A stretch of 64,000 nt of DNA from Palaemon carinicauda (GCF_036898095.1 NC_090763.1:54901383-54965382), one strand, 5' to 3'; positions 1 through 12,437 are shown, counted from the stretch's first letter. The notes: generated from the letters alone by a model not told the origin. Numbers and translations: made by a program.

Positions 1-414
1 AGAAAGGAATAAGAATACAATAGTGTATAAAAAGACACAATTCTTAGATGGATTTTATTTTTTTTAATGAATGAAAAGCAAGAGTATTTTCGGAATTTTC
101 TCACCACCAGTAAAATCCCTTTTTTATATTTGACACCTTTTTATAAAAAAAAATTATTGCTTAAAATGTTCAATGACTTCATTTACGACACAATGAATAA
201 AAACAGAAATATATATGTGTAACTTGACTCGTATTGCACATTTCGTCATCATGTAAACCAACGTTTTTATTTAACCAAATTAATGTGTTAGAAGGCCCGC
301 TAAAAGGAGATTTATGATCTGAGTCAATTTAATTTACATTTCATTGCTGCCAGAGCAACTCAGGTGGTGTACTTAGGGCCTAATTAAAGAACTTTTGCAT
401 CTACTTTTTAACCT
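1..414. other. AT-rich non-coding sequence
   Basis: No exon, RNA gene or recognisable element is seen. By position it is probably intron sequence upstream of the first visible cyclophilin exon. Confidence 0.5.
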
Positions 415-795
415 TTATTTCATCATCTCCTCTTACGCCTATTAACGCAAAGGGTCCCGGTTAGATTTCGCCAGTCGTCTCTTATCTTGAGTTTTTAATT
501 CAATACTCTGTTTATCATCTCCTACTTCATGCTTCATAGTTCTCAGCTATGTAGGCTTGGGTCTTCAAAATCTTTTAGTTCCTTGTGGAGCGCAGCTTAA
601 CGTTTGGTGAACAAATCCCTGTTGGGGAGTACGAAGAGCATGCCCAAACCATCTCCATTTACCCCTCATCATGATTTCATTCACATATGGCACTCAAGTA
701 ATCTCTCTTATAGCTTCGTTTCTAATCCCGTCCTGCCATTTAACTCCCAATACCCTTCTGAGGACTTTGTTTTCAAGTCTACTAAATCTATTGGA
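415..795 (-). pseudogene. Non-LTR retrotransposon relic, C-terminal part of the reverse transcriptase ORF
   Basis: The minus strand reads a degenerate LINE ORF2 tail. Recognisable blocks are NKVLRRVLGVKWQDGIRNEA, then a stop, then MMRGKWRWFGHALRTP and a diverged PQGTKRF-RPKPT block. These match the 'LGVxWxDxIRN' and 'RWRWxGHxLR' signatures that follow the polymerase domain in many arthropod LINEs. Internal stops show it is dead. It lies in the intron upstream of the first visible cyclophilin exon, in the opposite orientation. The family (Jockey, CR1 or RTE type) cannot be decided from this fragment. Confidence 0.75.
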
Positions 796-885
796 TATTA
801 TTTAATTTTCATACCTTTATTTATTGATATGTAATCTCTTATCCCATCGATATGTGCACCAATGACATCTATTTTTTTCTTTCAG

Positions 886-1111
886 CAAACGGCTCGCATC
901 GTGATCGAACTTCGACCTGACATGGCCCCGAAACTGTGTGATAACTTCACGGCCCTTTGCACCGGGACGCGCGGCTTCGGATACCGCGGATCTCAGATAT
1001 TCCGCTGCCTCCCCGGATGGTGGGTGCAGGGGGGAGACTTCCAGTCCAACGATGGAGAGGGAGGAAGGGCCGCCATTGGCGATAGCGAACTCATTTCGGC
1101 CGAGACAACAG
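886..1111 (+). CDS. Cyclophilin-type PPIase domain, internal exon (first visible)
   Basis: This exon encodes 75 codons plus one base. It starts QTARIVIELRPDMAPKLC and includes GFGYRGSQIFRCLPGWWVQ and GGDF. These correspond to cyclophilin strand 2 ('GRIxxEL'), the helix 'xPKTxENFxALCTG' and the 'GFGYKGSxFHRxIPxFxxQGGDF' block. The acceptor is a pyrimidine tract ending ttctttcag, and the donor is acag|gttggt (phase 1). Relative to human cyclophilin A, the catalytic Arg55 and Gln63 equivalents are kept, while His54 is Phe and Phe60-Met61 are Trp-Trp. The first ~15 residues of the fold must lie upstream of the window, so the true start is unseen. It may be a single-domain protein or the C-terminal domain of a larger one. 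Confidence 0.9.
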
Positions 1112-1255
1112 GTTGGTTCATTTATCTTTTATTTCTTTTTGAATGGTAGTGAGAGGAATTGGAGCTCAATACGGAAATACGTGTGCAGTATGAAGGCTCG
1201 CTTCACATTAGCGGTTTTTACCCCTAAGGGAATAAGCCGCACGTTTGAGTGTTAA

Positions 1256-1370
1256 GGACTTATAGAGTATTCCAAATTGGCTGGCGCCTCACGCAGCTAA
1301 TAAGTCACTGCCGCGCAGGAATTTTTCCGCACGGAAATTTTACCACACGGGAATTTCGCCGCACGGGAAT
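1256..1370 (+). repeat. 115-bp dispersed repeat, copy 1 (CGCACGGG motif)
   Basis: It begins 'ggacttatagagtattcc' and ends in four degenerate copies of a 14-bp unit close to ccgcacgggaattt. The second copy at 2809-2924 aligns over its whole length. I do not recognise the family. Confidence 0.7.
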
Positions 1371-1494
1371 CTTGATGCGCGAGCAGCGTATGAAGGGCCT
1401 CATTGAACTTCATTGATTTCTAAGCTACGCAGTATCAAACTGCTCGTGTGAAGTGACTTTAATGTCTACCTCTCCGTGGAATTGAACCTGGAAT

Positions 1495-1600
1495 TCCGCG
1501 TAAAGACCGATGGCTCAGTTATTAGCGACTTGGTCTTCCCCTCGAGAGTCATAAGTTCAATCCCGATGTGAGATAGACATTTATAATAATAAAAATTGTA
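1495..1600 (+). repeat. tRNA-derived SINE-like sequence
   Basis: An A-box-like stretch (tggctcagttattagcg) is followed about 45 bp later by a B-box-like agttcaatccc. A short ATA-rich tail comes next (tttataataataaaaatt). That order is typical of the tRNA-related head and simple tail of a SINE. The acceptor arms do not pair well, so this is not called a functional tRNA. Confidence 0.5.
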
Positions 1601-2035
1601 GATAGAATCCCAATCGCTATTTTATTTATCTTGTGATACAGATTTAGAATATTAGAATGAGTTTTGGAGGTCTTTTATTAGGTTATTCGCAAACATTATT
1701 GTGTCTATTTCTAAAATAAGTATTTCAGTATTAATTTCACGAAAGCGACATTCACATGGAGGGTATTGCCTTCATTGCACTTCCTGCGAGGCACTGTAAG
1801 AATTTTAAAAGGTCTTTGTAGTCTCTCTCTGGTTCCTAGCTTCACTCACTTTTTAACACTTACTGTATCTTCGTTCCGGCTTCCTTTCTTCCATCCTACT
1901 GTCTAATATCTTCTAAGTTTTTCTCGAAAAAAACAATATGGAGACCCCCTTATTATACCTTGTCATTGAATGGCATTCCTAGTCCCAGCACCGAGTAAGT
2001 GGTCCAAATTCCCCATATAAAATCAATTCAAGATC

Positions 2036-2038
<3 letters not shown>

Positions 2039-2080
<42 letters not shown>

Positions 2081-3245
2081 TATAATTCAAACGACGATGA
2101 AATGCACAACCACTCTTTGATAAATACAAATCCCATGAATATCTTATTAATGAATGTCCTATTAATCCCACTGTATAGCAGGGTCGGCCGCACGAGTCAA
2201 TTTTTTGTATCTATTTCTGTTCCTTGCACCTTATTCCCGCAGTCCCACCCCACCCATATCCCTCCTCACCACATCTATCCATCCCATCCGCTGACGTCCC
2301 ACACTCCTCCTCCCCATCACTGGGGTCTCCTGGTTGGTTCCACCTTCTCTCTTCTCATTACATGGCCATAGCATCTCAGACGAGCTTCCCTAGCTTTTAC
2401 ATTACACATACCACACATTCTTCTTATAGCTTTACTCTTCCTCCTCTCATCTCATCATCCTCATATCGATTCTTTCTAAAAGTCCCTCCTCTTTCCTCTT
2501 AGCTGCCCATGTTTTTGTCCCATAAAATAGTATGGGCGTGATAACTGTCTTATAAATCTTAATTTTGAGCCTTAATGGCATTGTCTTGTCTAGAACAGTG
2601 CCAATTACTTCTTTTCATTTTCGCCATGCTTCTCTCACTCTCAGCCTCATCGTTTTCTTAGTAATTCCCGCTTGCATTATTATTGATCTCAAGAAGTAAA
2701 AGCTCATCGTTCTGTTTTAGTACTGTACCACCTTCTACTTGAATGTTTACTTCTTAATGTCCTTCTCTACTACTAATCATTAGCTCTCTTTCCTATGTTC
2801 TCCTTCATGGACTTACAAAGTATTCCAAATTGTCTGGCGCTGCACGCAGCCAGTATGTCACTGCCGCACGGGAATTTTGTCGCACGGGAATTTTACTGCA
2901 CGAGAATTTCGCCGCACGGGAATTCGAGGGCTCCTTTCCCTGCTAAAAAAACCTTCCTTGCAGTTATTCTTCTGTGTTTTCTATAATAACTGTATCATCC
3001 ACAAACATCTGTTCCCATAATTTTTCGCTGCTCCTTCATTCAGATGTCAAAGTGTCCACAATGACGAAGAACAAAAATGGACTCGGAGCTAATTCTCGGT
3101 GGAGGACAACCTCTACATGGAATGCCTCTGTCCTGATATTTTGTATTAACAGTGGTTGTTACCCCCTCATACATCATCCTCACTAACCTTACGAACTTAT
3201 CCGTTACTCCTCTCTTTCTCAAACATCAATAAACTAACGTTCTTG
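2039..3245 (-). pseudogene. Antisense non-LTR retrotransposon (LINE) relic with poly(A) tail
   Basis: The minus strand reads reverse-transcriptase sequence in broken frames. MRKRGVTDKFVRLVRMMYEG lies at about 3222-3160, a catalytic box MFVDDTVIIE near 2985, and later a block reading KIYKTVITPILFYGTKTWAA near 2550. These are the usual palm and post-palm motifs of LINE ORF2. The catalytic box reads F-V-D-D where F-A-D-D is usual. A 37-base T run at the low-coordinate end is where the antisense poly(A) tail should be. Frameshifts, stops and a 116-bp insertion at 2809-2924 show it is inactive. Confidence 0.8.
2809..2924 (+). repeat. 115-bp dispersed repeat, copy 2, inside the LINE relic
   Basis: It aligns with 1256-1370 from 'ggactta' to the last cgcacgggaatt unit, with about 80% identity by eye. 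It separates the LINE catalytic box from the downstream LINE sequence, which suggests it was inserted after the LINE arrived. No clear target-site duplication is visible. Confidence 0.7.
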
Positions 3246-4318
<1,073 letters not shown>

Positions 4319-4332
4319 TTATATATTTCTTT

Positions 4333-4395
4333 CCAGTCAACCTTAGCGGCATTGCCAGACGTATAACTATTAGGCCTCTCCCCGAAACTTTAAAA
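4333..4395 (+). repeat. Dispersed hairpin repeat, truncated copy
   Basis: The sequence 'cggcattgccagacgtata' followed by 'ctctccccg' recurs at 7935-7975. Both copies lie immediately 3' of a long TA microsatellite. This copy lacks the right half of the hairpin. Confidence 0.6.
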
Positions 4396-4748
4396 AAAGA
4401 ACCTTATCATGAAAGTGTTTTTATTTTTACAATATACTCCTCGGTGCATTTGACTGTCTGCAAAATTCACTGATTGTTATTTCTTGTCTGTAATTTCCTG
4501 CTATCGAGTAATTGCCCTTAATTGCCCTGTTGTTAGCAATCCTCGAATCACGCTTGAAATCGAGCGAAGGTCATAAAGATCATCTCAACCTCAATTCAGG
4601 TCATTAAACAATATGGGTCAACACAATTTCCAATAGTTTTATGTGATATGGATTTCACATTATGTGATATGGATATACTGCAAGTCTCATTATCAAAGTA
4701 AATTTGCCAATATCGGAGAGTTGGATTACCCTTAGGAATATGAGTTAC

Positions 4749-5211
4749 AAAAAGTGTATTTAATTTCAGTTTTGCATGTAGAATAAGATATGGCCTCAAC
4801 ACTGTTGGGCTTCCAAAGATATTGTGAATATAAGTTAAGAAAATATGAAATTAATTTCATATAAGTTAAGAAAATATGAAATTAATTTCATATAAGTTAA
4901 GAAAATATGAAATTAATTTCATATAAGTTAAGAAAATATGAAATTAATTTCATATAAGTTAAGAAAATATGAAATTGATTTCATATAAGTTAAGAAAATA
5001 TGAAATTAATTTCATATAAGTTAAGAAAATATGAAATTAATTTCATATAAGTTAAGAAAATATGAAATTAATTTCATATAAGTTAAGAAAATATGAAATT
5101 AATTTCAGTTTCAGATTTAGATATCGACTCAACACTGTTCCAAAGATGTTGTTATGATTAATGATAGGAAATTCATCAATTATTCTTTGTTCTTCATTCT
5201 CATTCTTCTTT
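4749..5211 (+). repeat. Upstream copy of the duplicated exon-2 acceptor region
   Basis: It matches 5212-5423 over both flanks: the 'ttttgcatgtagaataagat' and 'ggcctcaacactgttg' stretches, then the 'ttctttgttcttcattctc' stretch. It differs mainly by an expanded 31-bp minisatellite. The copy next to the exon ends cttccattcgcag, whereas this one ends cttctttaaaag. Confidence 0.85.
4830..5108. repeat. 31-bp palindromic minisatellite, 9 copies
   Basis: Nine nearly identical 31-bp units start at 4830, 4861 and so on. Each contains the perfect 20-bp palindrome ATATGAAATTAATTTCATAT. The adjacent duplicate (5212-5436) has one diverged unit only, so the expansion came after the duplication. Confidence 0.95.
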
Positions 5212-5423
5212 AAAAGTGTAATTAATTTCAGTTTTGTATGTAGAATAAGATATGGCCTCAACACTGTTGAGCTTCCAAAGATATCGTGAATATAAGTTTA
5301 AAAATATAAAATCAATTTCAGTTTCAGATTTAGATACAAACTCAACACTGTTCCAAAGATATGGTTACGATTAATGATGGGAAGTTCATCTATTATTCTT
5401 TGTTCTTCATTCTCATTCTTCTT
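5212..5423 (+). repeat. Downstream copy of the duplicated exon-2 acceptor region
   Basis: This copy leads directly into the functional acceptor of exon 2 (AG at 5435-5436). It carries one diverged unit of the 31-bp sequence near 5290-5320. Confidence 0.8.
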
Positions 5424-5436
5424 CTTCCATTCGCAG

Positions 5437-5593
5437 ACTTGGAGCCGAAGCCAGGATCGGTGGAGATGTTGTGCATGTCGACCAACGATAAAGGCAGCCT
5501 GATGGTCGGCTCGCAGTTCTTCATCCACGTTAAGAAGTACTCTTACACACACGTCTTCGGTTACGTCATAGAGGGCCTCGATCTTATTGATAA
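5437..5593 (+). CDS. Cyclophilin-type PPIase domain, second visible exon
   Basis: Read in phase with the previous exon, it begins D-LEPKPGSVEMLCMSTNDK and continues GSLMVGSQFFIHVKK and HVFGYVIEGLDLID. These match the cyclophilin 'GxLSMAN...NxNGSQFFI' block and the 'HVVFGxVxxGxxIV' strand. The Gln111, Phe113 and His126 equivalents are kept. The usual Ala-Asn-Ala around residues 101-103 is replaced by a divergent loop, and the Trp121 position has no Trp. The acceptor is ttcttccattcgcag and the donor is ataa|gtaag, leaving two bases (aa) for the next exon (phase 2). Activity as an isomerase is uncertain given the altered pocket. Confidence 0.92.
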
Positions 5594-5633
5594 GTAAGAG
5601 CAGTTTTTCTTTCCTTTTCTTTTCTTTTAGTCT

Positions 5634-5893
5634 TGAATAATGCTTGAGGGTACACTCGGGCACTCTATTCTGTCTTATTTTTCTTCCTCTTGTTTCCTTA
5701 AAGTTTTTGTTGTTTGTATAGGAGACATTTATTTTAATCTTGTTACTCTTCATAAATTATTTCATTTTTCCTTGTTTTTTTTCTCTTTTGGGCTATTTTC
5801 CCTGTTGGAGCCCGTGGGCTTTTTGCATCCTGCTTTTCCAGCTATTGTTGTAGTTTAGCAAAAAATAAAAATAATAATAATAATATTAATAAT
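5634..5893 (+). repeat. Dispersed repeat with (AAT)n tail, copy 1
   Basis: It begins 'gcttgagggtacactcgggc', contains 'ctgttggagcccgtgggc' and 'catcctgcttttccagct', and ends in an AAT repeat. The copy at 5943-6222 aligns throughout. From memory this resembles a very common decapod repeat with a trinucleotide tail, which is the form of a SINE or LINE 3' end. Confidence 0.7.
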
Positions 5894-5942
5894 AATAATA
5901 ACTTCTGTACCATAGTCTTCCACTGACTTCGGGTCGAGTTCT

Positions 5943-6183
5943 CTTGCTTGCGGGTACATTCGGACATACTATTCTATCTTATATCTCTTCCTATTGTGTT
6001 TTTAAGTTTTTTTATGGTTTATATGGTATATGGAAGATCTATTTTAATGTTGATATTGATCTTGAAATATTTTATTTTAATTATTCATTACTTCTTTTGT
6101 AATTTATTTATTTCCTCACTTCCTTTCCCCACTGGGCTATTTTTTCCTGTTGGAGTCCTTAGGCTTATAGCATCCCGCTTTTC

Positions 6184-6222
<39 letters not shown>
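5943..6222 (+). repeat. Dispersed repeat with (AAT)n tail, copy 2
   Basis: It is in the same orientation as the 5634 copy, with 'cttgcgggtacattcggac' at its start and 'ttggagtccttaggcttat' before the tail. The tail at 6186-6222 is an AAT microsatellite. The two copies are about 50 bp apart. Confidence 0.7.
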
Positions 6223-6223
<1 letters not shown>

Positions 6224-6224
6224 G

Positions 6225-6315
6225 ATTTAAAGTTCGCTCATGATTGGCACAGGCAAGGGACAGTGATATTGCCCTAGCAGGATAATGCCCTAGAGACAAC
6301 ATATATATACAGTAT

Positions 6316-6355
<40 letters not shown>

Positions 6356-6360
6356 CATTA

Positions 6361-6435
<75 letters not shown>

Positions 6436-7310
6436 GTATGCATATATATGATCAGTGCCCAAGCTCCCCTCTCCAACCAAGCTAGGACCAGGGAGGGCCA
6501 GGCAACGGCTGCTAATGACTCAGCAGATATACCTAAAGGTTCCTCCAACCACCCATCCTTTGCTCACAAGGATGGGAAAGTTGTAGACATTGGAGGAAAA
6601 CATCCTAGTTGTAGACATTGGAGGAAAACATCCTAGTTGTAGACATTGGAGGAAAACATCCTAGTTGTAGACATTGGAGGAAAACATCCTAGTTGTAGAC
6701 ATTGGAGGAAAACATCCTAGTTGTAGACATTGGAGGAAAACATCCTAGTTGTAGTCATTGGAGGAAAACATCCTAGTTGTAGACATTGGAGGAAAACATC
6801 CTAGTTGTAGACATTGGAGGAAAACATCCTAGTTGTAGACATTGGAGGAAAACATCCTAGTTGTAGACATTGGAGGAAAACATCCTAGTTGTAGACATTG
6901 GAGGAAAACATCCTAGTTGTAGACATTGGAGGAAAACATCCTAGTTGTAGACATTGGAGGAAAACATCCTAGTTGTAGACATTGGAGGAAAACATCCTAG
7001 TTGTAGACATTGGAGGAAAACATCCTAGTTGTAGTCATTGGAGGAAAACATCCTAGTTGTAGACATTGGAGGAAAACATCCTAGTTGTAGACATTGGAGG
7101 AAAACATCCTAGTTGTAGTCATTGGAGGAAAACATCTTAGTTGTAGACATTGGAGGAAAACATCTTAGTTGTAGACATTGGAGGAAAACATCCTAGTTGT
7201 AGACGCTACAAGAAACTATCGAGCTTGAGCGTGTCTCGAATCCCAGTCCAGCAGATCGCTAGGTAGGGATGTTTCCAATAGGCTACCGTAATCTTTCGAG
7301 GCCCTTTTCC
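6225..7310 (+). repeat. Dispersed repeat split by a TA tract and a minisatellite
   Basis: Left part: 'ggcacaggcaagggacagtg' and 'ccctagagacaacata'. Middle part: 'ctaggaccagggagggccag' up to 'gctcacaaggatgg'. Right part: 'gagcttgagcgtgtctcgaa' to 'ggtagggatg'. I read these as one dispersed element interrupted by (TA)n at 6300-6431 and by the minisatellite at 6581-7196. That assignment rests on memory of the family. Confidence 0.55.
6581..7196. repeat. 28-bp minisatellite, 22 copies
   Basis: Units of exactly 28 bp (ttgtagacattggaggaaaa + catcctag) start at 6581 and end at 7196. Only scattered substitutions occur, for example gtagtc for gtagac and catctt for catcct. The partial unit ttgtagac follows. 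Confidence 0.97.
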
Positions 7311-7711
7311 ACTTTATTCTCCTAGACTTTTCTTGAGACACATTTTACAATTTACGGCCAGCTATGCAGGAGTCAAATTTGACTCTTTGGCTTGTAACTC
7401 TCTCCATCCCTTTAATTAATCATAATTTGAAATAGAAATACAGACACCAAAAGTTAGAAAAGGAATTAAGGTGAATTGTCTTACTGAGGAAAAGAGACCA
7501 GGAGATAAGTGAGAATTAGGTGAAGGAAAATGGGAAGATAAATGAGGAACGACTCTCTTTATTTATCTACTTGAAAATGGAGAGTTTTCAAGAAATAGAT
7601 TTTGTTAAAAAAGATTAACTCTTCATGAATTACTTCATGCAATGTCTAAGACTTTGTAAAAACAAACAAAGACACGTGCAGACATTCTCACACACACACA
7701 GACATTACATC
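7311..7711. other. Intron sequence without recognised features
   Basis: No coding signal. A perfect 16-bp palindrome GAGTCAAATTTGACTC is present at about 7370-7385. Confidence 0.5.

Positions 7712-7746
<35 letters not shown>
7712..7746. repeat. (GA)n microsatellite
   Basis: An uninterrupted GA run of about 17 units. Confidence 0.97.
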
Positions 7747-7749
<3 letters not shown>

Positions 7750-7812
7750 CGGTCCTTTGTAGTTAAAAAAAACATCAATCTCCCTTATATGATATAGAGC
7801 AAATGTCTGGCT

Positions 7813-7823
7813 ATATATATACA

Positions 7824-7902
<79 letters not shown>
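7813..7902. repeat. (TA)n microsatellite
   Basis: A TA run of about 45 units with one 'cag' interruption near its 5' end. Confidence 0.97.
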
Positions 7903-7905
<3 letters not shown>

Positions 7906-7924
7906 GCATAGTTATTTATTTCCG

Positions 7925-8025
7925 GTTATGCTCAGAGGCATTGCCATACGTATAACTACTCGGTCTCTCCCCGTTCCTCGGTTAGGGGATGGAGTAGTCA
8001 TACCCTGGTGAGAGGGGGTTACGTA
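7925..8025 (+). repeat. Dispersed hairpin repeat, full copy
   Basis: Contains 'gtataactactcgg', 'ctctccccg' and then 'ggggatggagtagtcatac'. The outer arms gtataactac and gtagtcatac are complementary except for one G:T pair, and the CTCCCC/GGGGA arms pair inside them. A truncated copy lies at 4333-4395. Confidence 0.6.
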
Positions 8026-8180
8026 TGTGTGCATATATGTCTATACTGTATATTTAACAGTCATTTGTGACGGGTTGCGTACACTAGTTAAAGATATAAT
8101 CATGGACATCATGCAACCAGAAAAACCATGACAAAACGAGACAGTTAAAATAACCATCAGCATGGATTATTGTTTATATA

Positions 8181-8729
8181 AGTCTCACTTAATAATTTAA
8201 AATTTATTTAGTCTCACTTAATAATTTAAAAACTATTTAGTCTCACTTAATAATTTAAAATCTATTGAGTCTCACTTAATAATTTAAAATCTATTGAGTA
8301 TCACTTAATTTAAAATCTATTTAGTCTCACTTAATAATTTAAAATCTATTGAGTCTCACTTAATAATTTAAAATCTATTTAGTCTCACTTAATAATTTAA
8401 AAACTATTTAGTCTCACTTAATAATTTAAAAACTATTTAGTCTCACTTAATAATTTAAAAACTATTTAGTCTCACTTAATAATTTAAAAACTATTTAGTC
8501 TCACTTGATAATTTAAAATCTATTTAGTCTCACTTAATAATTTAAAAACTATTTAGTCTCACTTAATAATTTAAAAACTATTGAGTCTCACTTAATAATT
8601 TAAAATCTATTGAGTCTCACTTAATAATTTAAAAACTATTTAGTCTCACTTGATGATTTAAAAACTATTTAGTCTCACTTAATAATTTAAAAACTATTTA
8701 GTCTCACTTAATAATTTAAAAACTATTTA
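8181..8729. repeat. 29-bp AT-rich minisatellite, about 19 copies
   Basis: The unit is close to agtctcacttaataattt + aaaaactattt, 29 bp long. One unit near 8300 is shortened. Variants fall at the AAAA/AAAT and TTTAG/TTGAG positions. Confidence 0.95.
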
Positions 8730-8946
8730 GACAGTCAGAAGACGACCAAAGTATAGAATTTCCATAATTTTCAAGAACAACTCGACCAGGTCCTAATTCT
8801 AAGTTTTTCTGCGTGTCCAAGACATCTTTCTCTAGTTCGACCTTGTCGTTGGTGTGTGTATATGATTTGCAGTTGTGCAGGGATGCAATATACCTCAGTT
8901 GCTTGCGTGACTATAGCAATCCAATACGGCACCTTCTTGCAACCAG

Positions 8947-8948
<2 letters not shown>

Positions 8949-9009
<61 letters not shown>
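8949..9009. repeat. (GA)n microsatellite
   Basis: About 30 GA units. The Arg/Glu-rich ORFs spanning it are artefacts of the repeat. Confidence 0.97.
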
Positions 9010-9012
<3 letters not shown>

Positions 9013-9323
9013 CACTAACCCCTGAGAAACCTGCCAAGTGCAGTTCTTGGTCCAAACAGATGATTGAGTTCAGACTTGTCGATTTCTTCTTTTTTTCTCT
9101 CTCTTTTTCGCTTTGTCCGAATAGAGTGAGAGAGGAAATGCAGAAAAAAAAGAAACTAAAGAATGATGAGATTTTTAGCTTTTTGGTATTTGTCAAGTTT
9201 TTTATCCTATTTTATTTTTGCTGCCTTTTCTAGCGGTTTTGTTTCAAGATGTTTCAGATGCAAGAATTAGTAGAGGTTGTTAGAATTCATAATTTCCGCA
9301 ATGGAGATCTATCTATCTATGTA

Positions 9324-10205
<882 letters not shown>

Positions 10206-10209
10206 AGAC

Positions 10210-10212
<3 letters not shown>

Positions 10213-10288
<76 letters not shown>

Positions 10289-10316
10289 CTATATATACAG
10301 TATGTATATATATATT

Positions 10317-10385
<69 letters not shown>

Positions 10386-10425
10386 ATCTATATATACAAT
10401 ATGTATATATATGTATATATATATT

Positions 10426-10504
<79 letters not shown>

Positions 10505-10507
10505 AGA
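10213..10507. repeat. (TA)n microsatellite ending in (GT)n
   Basis: A long TA tract with tgtatatctatatatac interruptions runs into about 18 GT units. It continues the TA tract that the mariner-type element interrupts. Confidence 0.97.
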
Positions 10508-11059
10508 GATAGTTATTGCAAGTAAACTAAACATATCTTTCTAGGGAAAAGGCGTAAATTGAATTAATGATCCTTGATATAAATAGTAATTTAACGAGGT
10601 GCCTTAGACATGAAGAGATAGTCATATGAGGAACATTGGCCTTATGAATACATATATTATAGTTTATACATACAAATAACAGAAAAGAACATAATTTGAT
10701 ACATCACTACCACAGAGGTCAAGGACAAATTGAAAGAGGAATTATATTTGGTTTCATCAAACGAAAAAGGTCAGGAAGGTTTGAGGTGTTCATCGCTGAA
10801 TGTAGAGGGAGAACGGGCTGCTTATGGAAGATGATAGACACTTTCAATGCATTAGCAATATGAAGAGGAGCATTACTGATGTCTTGTTTGTGTCTGAAGT
10901 CACCAAAGTGGTGTGGAAATAATCTCAGTCACCAAGGACAAAATGTGCAATACATTTGCCCTAACCTGCATTATCAATCCAGGTGGAACACAGAAAACCT
11001 ACTGCTTTCGATTGCTCTTTGTGCTTTCGTTTTCCTTGATCCTTTTAACGTACAGTTGA
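10508..11059. other. Intron sequence without recognised features
   Basis: No exon-like or element-like signal recognised. Confidence 0.5.
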
Positions 11060-11240
11060 ACGCATGAAATCCTGGTACACCTCGCTCTGTCGTAGTCCAC
11101 CCCTCATCTTCTTTGTCTGCATCTCCTCCCACTTCTATGTGGGGTTGATATTTCTGACCAGCTTTCTCCATCTACCTCTGTCCCACACTTCATCACCGGT
11201 TAATCCCTTTGATCGAAGGTCATCCTTGATACAGTCCACC
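11060..11240 (-). pseudogene. LINE ORF2 C-terminal relic
   Basis: The minus strand reads GLTGDEVWDRGRWRKLVRNI followed by NPT. This resembles the conserved tail 'DRxRWRxLxxxIDPT' found after the reverse transcriptase in several arthropod LINEs. It is short and frameshifted. Confidence 0.6.
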
Positions 11241-11639
11241 CCGCCACACCCTTACTGCCCGGTGAGTTCCTGTGTTGAGCCCCACCCACCCACCACCTCT
11301 AGCTGTCCCTTCACTAGCTGGTTGGTTATTTGCCGCGAATTAAGGGTGTGACAGGGTGCACTTCTTGGGAGTTAGGTTTGCCAGAGACTCCTGTGCCAAC
11401 TGCCAAATGTAACTTCATCTTTCATTTTCCATGTGCATAATTTTTGAGTTCTGGTCTTCAGGATCTCATTAAGCGTGTCTTAGGAAATGATTAGTACACA
11501 ATTATCACTGAAGATAGTGGTAATATAAGAGTGGGTCGAGATGACAAGATCCAACACCTGGGACGTAACTCGATGTTTCGAATCTTGAACCAAGTTACTC
11601 TACTGTACTTTCAGTTTGTATGCTTATATAGTGACCAGT

Positions 11640-11850
11640 CCCTTTCTGAGTGAGGATTCCTTAACATGGTGAAAGGGTTTATGTATCACCAAGATCAACA
11701 AAGCTGTATTAGTCAAGGACACCCATACTATCCGCACTGGCCAGCCTGGTGATGAAAATGGCCAGACCACAGACAAATTAAGACGTGTCTGAGGTCTTTG
11801 TCCTGCAGAGGACTAGAAACCGCTACATTTGTTGTTGTATAGCAACCAGT
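11640..11850 (-). repeat. Probable dispersed repeat fragment
   Basis: The stretch 'gaggtctttgtcctgcagag' plus 'actggccagcctggtgatga' recalls a common decapod repeat read on the minus strand. No second copy exists in the window, so the call rests on memory. Confidence 0.35.
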
Positions 11851-12165
11851 AGCAAAAGAAGCTGGTTCCAGGCTGGACGGGGCTAAGTCGAAAGTAGAAG
11901 TTCGTTGTTCTTAGTCTATAATTGTTATTGATTTAAAGGTATAAGAAATCAAAATGCTTTTTATCATATAGAAATCATATACTCTCTTGAGTAATATTAT
12001 TTTTTATAACCTTGTATTTTATATACAAACTTATTTAATCATATGTGTTTGTTTTCATTTGATTTGGCGATTTTTACAGACATTCGTTTCAATCAAGATA
12101 CCCTGTGGTAGAAGTGGAAGAATACTACCACCGTATGTGGCGTGTGTCGTAGAAATCGAATAAAA
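11851..12165. other. 5' flank of the tandem array
   Basis: AT-rich sequence that contains the left member (12049-12100) of the direct repeat flanking the array. Confidence 0.6.
12049..12100 (+). repeat. Array-flanking direct repeat, left copy
   Basis: The order ttttcatttgatttgg, acagacattcg, tttcaatcaaga matches 38695-38745 (ttttcatttggttta, atagacatttg, tttcaatcaagg) with few differences. Confidence 0.75.
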
Positions 12166-12437
12166 GGGCAGGTGCTGCCTTGTAGTCTTGCTTTTTAGCA
12201 AAAGACTAAGCCTGGTGCCAATAACTGTGGAAACTGACGCCTTGCAGTCTTGCACTTTAGCAAAAGACTAAGCCCACTGCCAATAACTGTGGAAACTGCT
12301 GCCTTGCAAGGTTGTATTTTAGCAAAAGACGAAGCCCACTGCTGATAACTGTGGAAACTGCTGCGTTGCAGTCTTGCTCTTTAGCAAAAGGCTAAGCCCA
12401 CTGCCAATAACTGTGGAAACTGATGCCTTGCAGTCTT

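Noticed and set aside
1495..1570. Functional tRNA gene
   Set aside because: Box-like motifs are present, but the acceptor and anticodon stems do not pair properly. A SINE head is the better reading.
5298..5753. 151-residue minus-strand ORF overlapping exon 2
   Set aside because: It is the shadow of the cyclophilin exon and the duplicated intron block, without recognisable protein similarity.
8771..9233. ORFs of 125-141 residues on both strands
   Set aside because: Their length comes from reading through a GA microsatellite. The flanks show no family resemblance.
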